A stretch of 16,429 nt of DNA from Methanolobus sp. UBA118 (GTDB lineage Archaea > Halobacteriota > Methanosarcinia > Methanosarcinales > Methanosarcinaceae): the NCBI GenBank assembly GCA_002508635.1, contig DACO01000094.1, positions 1,196 through 17,624 on the forward strand, written 5' to 3'. Of the stretch, positions 13,044 through 16,429 are shown piece by piece. The position numbers and the translations under genes were made by a program. Each line of letters opens with the position of its first letter. The stretch's first letter is position 1. A model generated the notes under the pieces. It saw only the letters and a list, made by a program, of their open reading frames with translations. It was not told where the DNA came from and did not search any database.

Positions 13044-13054
13044 AATATAAATAT
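13044..13054 (-). promoter_or_regulatory. Promoter of the response regulator gene
   Basis: ATATTTATATT on the minus strand is a good archaeal TATA box. A start about 25 nt on would give a leader of some 25-30 nt containing the GGAG site. Upstream of it, TGCTGACA (13086-13093) and TGTCAGCA (13124-13131) form an 8-bp inverted repeat with a 30-nt spacer that could be an operator; nothing else is seen in the 190-nt gap between this gene and the tRNA. Confidence 0.5.
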
Positions 13055-13167
13055 GATGGTTATTTAATCTTTCCTGCATTTACTTTGCTGACAAAAACCG
13101 TGCTTAATCCATAGATATTGAACTGTCAGCATATAAAATTTTAGGCGAAAGAGATACAATAAGTCAT

Positions 13168-13182
13168 AAAGAGAAGAAAATT
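13168..13182 (-). terminator. U-rich terminator of tRNA-Trp
   Basis: Four nt past the discriminator base the transcript reads AAUUUUCUUCUCUUU, a pyrimidine/U-rich tract of the type that ends archaeal tRNA transcripts. Confidence 0.45.
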
Positions 13183-13185
13183 AGA

Positions 13186-13380
13186 TGGGGCTGGTGAGAT
13201 TTGAACTCACGATCGACGGGTCTCTCCGAACTGCTGCAAAACACAGCATCTGTTTAAGAGCCTTTATCAGTGCTCCAACGGTTCCTCACAGGCCAACCCC
13301 GTCGGGCAAGCCTCAGTAGACCCGTTGTTCATCATTTATCCGCTGGAGCCCGTCGCCATGCCGGACTAGGCCACAGCCCC
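13186..13380 (-). tRNA. tRNA-Trp (anticodon CCA), intron-containing
   Basis: On the minus strand the 5' exon is 13380-13343 (38 nt) and the 3' exon 13221-13186 (36 nt including discriminator A73). The acceptor stem is GGGGCTG/CAGCCCC. The D-arm is GCCT..GGC with G18G19, the anticodon stem ACGGG/CCCGT, and the anticodon loop C32 T33 C34 C35 A36 G37 | A38. The variable loop is CGATC and the T-arm GTGAG-TTCAAAT-CTCAC. CCA is not encoded. The intron lies after position 37. Its borders form a canonical bulge-helix-bulge: exon CUCC pairs with intron GGAG as the 4-bp helix, flanked by 3-nt bulges AG^C and AG^A, each cut after its second base by the tRNA splicing endonuclease. Confidence 0.97.
13222..13342 (-). 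ncRNA. Box C/D guide RNA inside the tRNA-Trp intron
   Basis: The 121-nt intron holds box C AUGAUGA (13335-13329), box D' CUGA (13316-13313), box C' GUGAGGA (13289-13283) and box D CUGA (13270-13267). Both C-to-D' and C'-to-D spacings are exactly 12 nt, the archaeal optimum for fibrillarin-Nop5-L7Ae particles. The D guide CCGUUGGAGC pairs over 10 positions (one G-U) with the anticodon loop and the first three intron bases; the fifth base upstream of box D faces C34. The D' guide ACGGGUCU pairs over 8 bases with the 3' intron-exon border; its fifth base faces C39. Predicted products are Cm34 and Cm39. Known precedent: the Haloferax tRNA-Trp intron guides Cm34 and Um39. Both duplexes need intron bases, so modification should precede splicing. 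Confidence 0.92.
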
Positions 13381-13403
13381 TTAAATTCAGGCAGTATCCC
13401 CTG

Positions 13404-13428
13404 AATAAATCTTATCTATGATATATTT
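13404..13428 (-). promoter_or_regulatory. tRNA-Trp promoter region
   Basis: Two TATA-like elements on the minus strand: AAATATATC (13420-13428), which would start transcription about 19 nt before G1, and GATTTATTC (about 13404-13412), which would start it almost at G1. The leader in the first case contains an imperfect palindrome with 6-bp arms, TTCAGG/CCTGAA (13386-13405). Which box is used cannot be decided from sequence. Confidence 0.45.
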
Positions 13429-13472
13429 GGCGGTACCGGACCGCTTATGTGAATAATATCTGACCTCCGGGA

Positions 13473-14549
13473 TCAGCTTTCCTCACACATTACACCTTCA
13501 AGATTGCCGAGTTTGCACAGCTCATTACAGAGCCCTTCGATCTCCCGGCGGATGTCCTCCCTGGTCTTACCATGCATGAGCGCGAGGTATATCGCACCTC
13601 CGGCACCCACGCCTTCTTTGACAAAACCGAGCTCATACTGCCTCAAACCCTCTGAACAGGAATCACCAAAGCACGGATCCACACCATAGCAACTTGCACC
13701 AAGCTCTCTGGATATATCAGCAAAACTGGCGGACTCGTCACCTGCAACATAACTTGTCGTGACGATGCTTATGTTGTCAGTGGGGTAGCCCAGGTGTTTG
13801 ATCACCGCGTATATGGATTCCATCTGAGTGCCACCTGCAAGAATCACGCGCGTATCACCAAGACCTGCGGCAATGCCCGCAACCGCCACCATCATGGGAT
13901 CACCCACACAGCTTATGGCTTTGAACGGATCATCACGGAGAGAGCCGAATGTAATTCCCGAGGACTTAAGTGCGGCTTCAACTACCTCTCTTTTGAGCTG
14001 CAGAGGATTTGAGGATGAGCTGCTGCTTACATTACCGTCATAACCCAGAGACTGGAGCACCGCATTGGCCGTTGTTGTACCCGCGGGTATACTCTCACCG
14101 ATCATTACAAAATCATGCTTCTCAGCAAGCTCCTGACCCAGTTTAAATGCATTATTAAAGGCCTTTTCAACCTCCATGACTGCAACCGATCCCCTTATAT
14201 CCAGACCCGGCTGGCCCCCTATGTCCACAAGCGGAACCTCCTTTGCAGGCATTACCCTCAGGCCTGCGTTCACAAGTAAGTGAGGCACACCCGTAAGTTG
14301 CAGGGCAGCCCTTGTTATGAGTGCGGGAGTGGGAGTGTCATAGGGAGGTGTCATTGGCAGGATAGGAATGTCAATTATAGTCCCCTTGTACAATACTTCC
14401 GCATCTCCTGCCGGAGTATAGTCTGTAAGCTTTGCGGTTTTTCCTGCCGCCGAAAGACCCTCTATATAGGCTGTTTCGGTGTTGGCAAGAACACATACGA
14501 AAAGTGGTTTCTCAGGTAACCTTGCATTCTCGGGTGATAGGGAGTCCAT
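13473..14549 (-). CDS. cobT: Archaeal CobT-family nicotinate-nucleotide-dependent phosphoribosyltransferase
   Basis: 358 residues of the archaeal CobT group (TIGR00303, formerly UPF0284). Recognisable parts are FVCVLANTETAYIEGLSAAG at the N-terminus, PPYDTPTPALITRAA, NAGLRV, GESIPAGTTTANAVLQSLGY (glycine-rich loop, about 150-170), SSSSSSNPLQLKREVV, ISCVGDPMM, LAGGTQM and the late FVKEGVGAGGA. The bacterial enzyme makes alpha-ribazole phosphate from nicotinate mononucleotide and dimethylbenzimidazole for the lower loop of cobamides. In methanogens the cobamide serves methyltransferases, and the base acceptor of this family is less certain. GGTGA lies 5 nt before ATG 14547-14549; the GTG at 14556-14558 is inside the ribosome site. 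It follows proS by 61 nt. Sequence reading places it in the cytosol. Confidence 0.88.
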   Translation of the reverse strand: MDSLSPENARLPEKPLFVCVLANTETAYIEGLSAAGKTAKLTDYTPAGDAEVLYKGTIIDIPILPMTPPYDTPTPALITRAALQLTGVPHLLVNAGLRVMPAKEVPLVDIGGQPGLDIRGSVAVMEVEKAFNNAFKLGQELAEKHDFVMIGESIPAGTTTANAVLQSLGYDGNVSSSSSSNPLQLKREVVEAALKSSGITFGSLRDDPFKAISCVGDPMMVAVAGIAAGLGDTRVILAGGTQMESIYAVIKHLGYPTDNISIVTTSYVAGDESASFADISRELGASCYGVDPCFGDSCSEGLRQYELGFVKEGVGAGGAIYLALMHGKTREDIRREIEGLCNELCKLGNLEGVMCEES

Positions 14550-14573
14550 GTTTATCACCTAACCTATTTTAGA

Positions 14574-14595
14574 GGGTATATATGATATTTTCCAG
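14574..14595 (-). promoter_or_regulatory. Possible cobT promoter in the proS-cobT spacer
   Basis: GGAAAATATC and the overlapping CATATATA on the minus strand are both TATA-like. The upstream one would give a leader of about 16 nt that still contains GGTGA; the downstream one would start inside the ribosome site. Readthrough from proS is also possible. Confidence 0.4.
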
Positions 14596-14610
14596 ACAAG
14601 TATGCGAGGC

Positions 14611-16044
14611 TCAGTAGGTCCTCGCAACATAGACCATGTTATCAGCATCTCCGTCACATACGACACATTTACCACGACACTCATCCTGTGAAGAAGGGAT
14701 TCCAAGGATTCCCGCACCGACCTCATCCTCGAGCTTGAGTCCGCAGTCCTTGTCACCACACCAGAACACCTTTGCAATACCGCTGGCAAGGTTTTTCTTG
14801 ATCTCAGGAACACTCTCGCATTTAATTATACGCTTCTCGAGTTCCTGCTCAGCAGTTTCATAGAGATTATCCTGTATGTCAGAGAACAGCGAAACTACTT
14901 CCTCTTTTATATTGTCCAGAGGCACCTGCTGCTTTTCTCCCGTATCACGGCGAGCAAGCATTGCCGCATTCTTCTTGAGATCCCTTGGTCCGAGCTCAAG
15001 CCTTATAGGCACACCCTTCATTTCCCATTTGTAATACTTGGCACCCGGACGGTTGTCGCTTGCATCGAGTTTGACACGTATCCCAGCAGCCTCAAGTTCC
15101 TCCTTTACCTTTTCACATGCCTGAAGTACATTTTCAGCTTCCTTGAAGATGATAGGGATGATCACAACCTGCACCGGAGCTACCTCAGGAGGCATCATAA
15201 GACCTTTGTCATCACCATGTATGGATATCAGTGCTGCTACGGAACGCTCGGATATACCATAGCATGTCTGATGAGCATAGACCTGCTCACCTTCTGCATC
15301 CTCGTACTGGATATCAAAGGTCTTGGCGAAATTATCCCCCAGATGATGAGCCGTACCTACCTGGAGGGTCCTGCCATCGGGCATGAGCGCATCCGTGGCT
15401 ATGGTGTAATCCGCACCAGGGAACTTATCCCAGTCAGGCCTTTTGGAAGCAAGTACGGGGATTGCAAGTTTGCGGTAGAACTCCGTGTACAGCCTGATAG
15501 CTTCATCAACCTGTGCCGCAGCATCGTCCCATGTGGCATGGACTGTATGAGCTTCCTTGAAGGATGTGATCTCACGCAACCTGATAAGAGGACGTGTGTG
15601 CTTTGTCTCATACCTGAAGGTATTGACAATCTGGTATAACCTGAGAGGCAGGTCTGCATGGGAGCGGACCCACAGTCTGTACATGGGATAAATGGCAGTC
15701 TCACTGGTCGGACGCAGTGCGAGTTTTACATCTAGCGGGGACATACCCCCGTGTGTAACCCAGTAGACCTCGTCCTCAAAACCCTTGATGTGTTCCGCCT
15801 CTTTCATGAATTCGTTTTCCGGGATCAGAAGAGGGAACATTGTTTCCTGGTGATCCTCATCCAGGAGTTGCCTGATCAGATCATAGACGTTTCTTCTGAG
15901 GTTGAAACCAAAGGGATACCATACGTATAATCCCTTGACAGGATAGCGGACATCCATGATCTCTCCTTTCTGAAGGATGTCGTTATACCATTCGCTGAAA
16001 TTTTCTTTTGAAGGCAGTGCAGCCTCTTTCTCTTGTTCTGCCAT
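14611..16044 (-). CDS. proS: Prolyl-tRNA synthetase (archaeal/eukaryotic type)
   Basis: 477-residue class II synthetase that charges tRNA-Pro. Motif 1 lies around KGLYVWYPFGFNLRRNV, then LRPTSETAIYPMYRLWVRS, motif 2 FRYE..TRPLIRLREITSFKEAHTVH (in parts) and motif 3 in GISERSVAALISIHGDDKGL. The anticodon-binding domain follows (PPEVAPVQVVIIPI to LELGPRDL). A C-terminal zinc-type domain has Cys pairs in CGDKDC and CRGKCVVC, and the chain ends in ARTY, the conserved terminal tyrosine of this archaeal/eukaryotic type. There is no bacterial INS editing insertion. The start is ATG 16042-16044 with AGGTGA 6 nt upstream; GTG 16051-16053 is within the ribosome site. Confidence 0.96.
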   Translation of the reverse strand: MAEQEKEAALPSKENFSEWYNDILQKGEIMDVRYPVKGLYVWYPFGFNLRRNVYDLIRQLLDEDHQETMFPLLIPENEFMKEAEHIKGFEDEVYWVTHGGMSPLDVKLALRPTSETAIYPMYRLWVRSHADLPLRLYQIVNTFRYETKHTRPLIRLREITSFKEAHTVHATWDDAAAQVDEAIRLYTEFYRKLAIPVLASKRPDWDKFPGADYTIATDALMPDGRTLQVGTAHHLGDNFAKTFDIQYEDAEGEQVYAHQTCYGISERSVAALISIHGDDKGLMMPPEVAPVQVVIIPIIFKEAENVLQACEKVKEELEAAGIRVKLDASDNRPGAKYYKWEMKGVPIRLELGPRDLKKNAAMLARRDTGEKQQVPLDNIKEEVVSLFSDIQDNLYETAEQELEKRIIKCESVPEIKKNLASGIAKVFWCGDKDCGLKLEDEVGAGILGIPSSQDECRGKCVVCDGDADNMVYVARTY

Positions 16045-16073
16045 ATAAGTCACCTGATATGAACTTGATTTTG

Positions 16074-16101
16074 GCTACATAAACAAGTACATTGCTTATA
16101 G
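16074..16101 (-). promoter_or_regulatory. proS promoter region
   Basis: Two candidate TATA elements on the minus strand: GCTATAAGC (about 16093-16101), giving a leader near 28 nt, and GTTTATGTAG (16074-16083), giving about 11 nt. The first fits better with a leader that contains the GGTGA site. Confidence 0.4.
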
Positions 16102-16152
16102 CCGTTTCCTTCGGAACTTAAGACAGAGAAAAGTCTGCGAGTAAAATCACCG

Positions 16153-16161
16153 AAAAAAGAA
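16153..16161 (-). terminator. U-rich terminator after the peroxiredoxin gene
   Basis: UUCUUUUUU begins 1-2 nt past the peroxiredoxin stop codon in the minus-strand transcript. No strong hairpin precedes it, as usual for archaeal U-tract termination. Confidence 0.45.
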
Positions 16162-16162
16162 G

Positions 16163-16429
16163 TCATTCCTGTTCATCTTCTTTCAGACACAGGAACCACG
16201 GGTTGCATTTTTTGTCTTCTTTTACCTGTTGTTGCCTTTCTTTTGCCCCGACCCATGTAGGTGGATTCGGAACTATCACGTCCTCACCGGGATGCCAGTT
16301 CTCGGGAGTATATACGTGCTCACTATCGGACTTTTGCATGGCCTGAAGCAATCTCTTAATCTCGTCCATATTCCTTCCGTTGGAAAAAGGATAATAGAAC
16401 ATTGCACGTATCTTGGCCTGCGGATCGAT
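16163..16429 (-). CDS. Peroxiredoxin (archaeal Prx6-type), C-terminal part, cut by right window edge
   Basis: The frame is open from base 16429 to the TGA at 16163, giving the last 88 residues of a longer protein. It reads IDPQAKIRAMFYYPFSNGRN, the MDEIKRLLQAMQKSD helix, TPENWHPGEDVIVPNPPT and finally CNPWFLC. This matches the C-terminal arm of archaeal Prx6-clade peroxiredoxins, which reduce hydrogen peroxide and organic peroxides in the cytosol and assemble as decameric rings. The catalytic N-terminal Cys lies outside the window. The final C-x5-C pair corresponds to the resolving cysteines seen in the Aeropyrum type (CLDWWFC), so a 2-Cys mechanism is likely. An internal ATG (16400-16402) is a Met codon of the longer protein, not a start. 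Confidence 0.88.
   Translation of the reverse strand: MDPQAKIRAMFYYPFSNGRNMDEIKRLLQAMQKSDSEHVYTPENWHPGEDVIVPNPPTWVGAKERQQQVKEDKKCNPWFLCLKEDEQE

Noticed and set aside
13186..13380. Reading the 195-nt tRNA region as a degraded tRNA or a split tRNA
   Set aside because: Both halves form a full cloverleaf with a canonical bulge-helix-bulge at position 37/38, so it is an intact intron-containing gene.
14559..14813. Minus-strand frame of 84 codons between proS and cobT
   Set aside because: It overlaps the conserved zinc domain of ProS in another frame and resembles no family.
1..16429. CRISPR arrays, insertion sequences, integrases, attachment-site repeats
   Set aside because: No regularly spaced repeats, transposase or recombinase motifs, or duplicated tRNA ends were found; the window looks like stable core chromosome.

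Overview
The window is archaeal. It encodes the RNA exosome, an archaeal proteasome alpha subunit, SBDS, KEOPS Pcc1, prefoldin beta, archaeal RNase P proteins, RpoP, eL15 and eL43. Ribosome binding sites are GGTGA/GGAGG and promoters are archaeal TATA boxes. A methanogenesis marker 12 gene at the left edge indicates a methanogen. The overall flavour of the proteins (archaeal CobT, PaaK-like ligase paired with a double-ACT protein, acidic C-terminal tails) suggests a Methanosarcinaceae relative such as the Methanolobus/Methanococcoides group; that genus-level guess is inference. Almost every gene is on the minus strand, so transcription runs from right to left.

Layout, in the direction of transcription. 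At the right edge lies the C-terminal part of a Prx6-type peroxiredoxin (16163-16429), followed by proS (14611-16044) and cobT (13473-14549). Next is an intron-containing tRNA-Trp (13186-13380) whose 121-nt intron is itself a box C/D guide RNA. It is followed by an orphan REC-PAS response regulator (12234-12995) and a small two-helix DUF4405-like membrane protein, the only plus-strand gene (11902-12204).

From 11838 downwards runs a long informational superoperon: eL15, a COG1325-type RNA-binding protein, RNase P Rpp30 (Rnp3) and Pop5 (Rnp2), proteasome PsmA, SBDS, exosome Rrp4-Rrp41-Rrp42, eL43 (L37Ae), RpoP, a Brix protein, KEOPS Pcc1, and then prefoldin beta behind a possible own promoter. 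Genes are mostly 4-nt overlapping or less than 70 nt apart. The cluster joins tRNA maturation, ribosome assembly, RNA decay and protein folding/decay. It is the classical archaeal exosome-proteasome superoperon.

Downstream on the same strand are a DHH-family phosphoesterase (2694-3683), a phenylacetate-CoA ligase-like enzyme (1371-2675) with its ACT-ACT partner (896-1333), a DUF2103-like protein (469-822) with a probable leaderless start, and the N-terminal part of methanogenesis marker protein 12 (1-449, runs off the left edge).

The most interesting points are: the tRNA-Trp intron, whose two guides are predicted to target C34 and C39 (C39 instead of the U39 of the known haloarchaeal case, with a compensating guide base); the very long acidic tail of Rrp41, echoed in Rrp4 and PsmA; three core genes that must start at TTG (eL15, Rnp3, Pcc1); and a possible self-pairing leader before eL15. 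No CRISPR array, insertion sequence, integrase or defence gene was seen. No gene-free stretch exceeds 300 nt.
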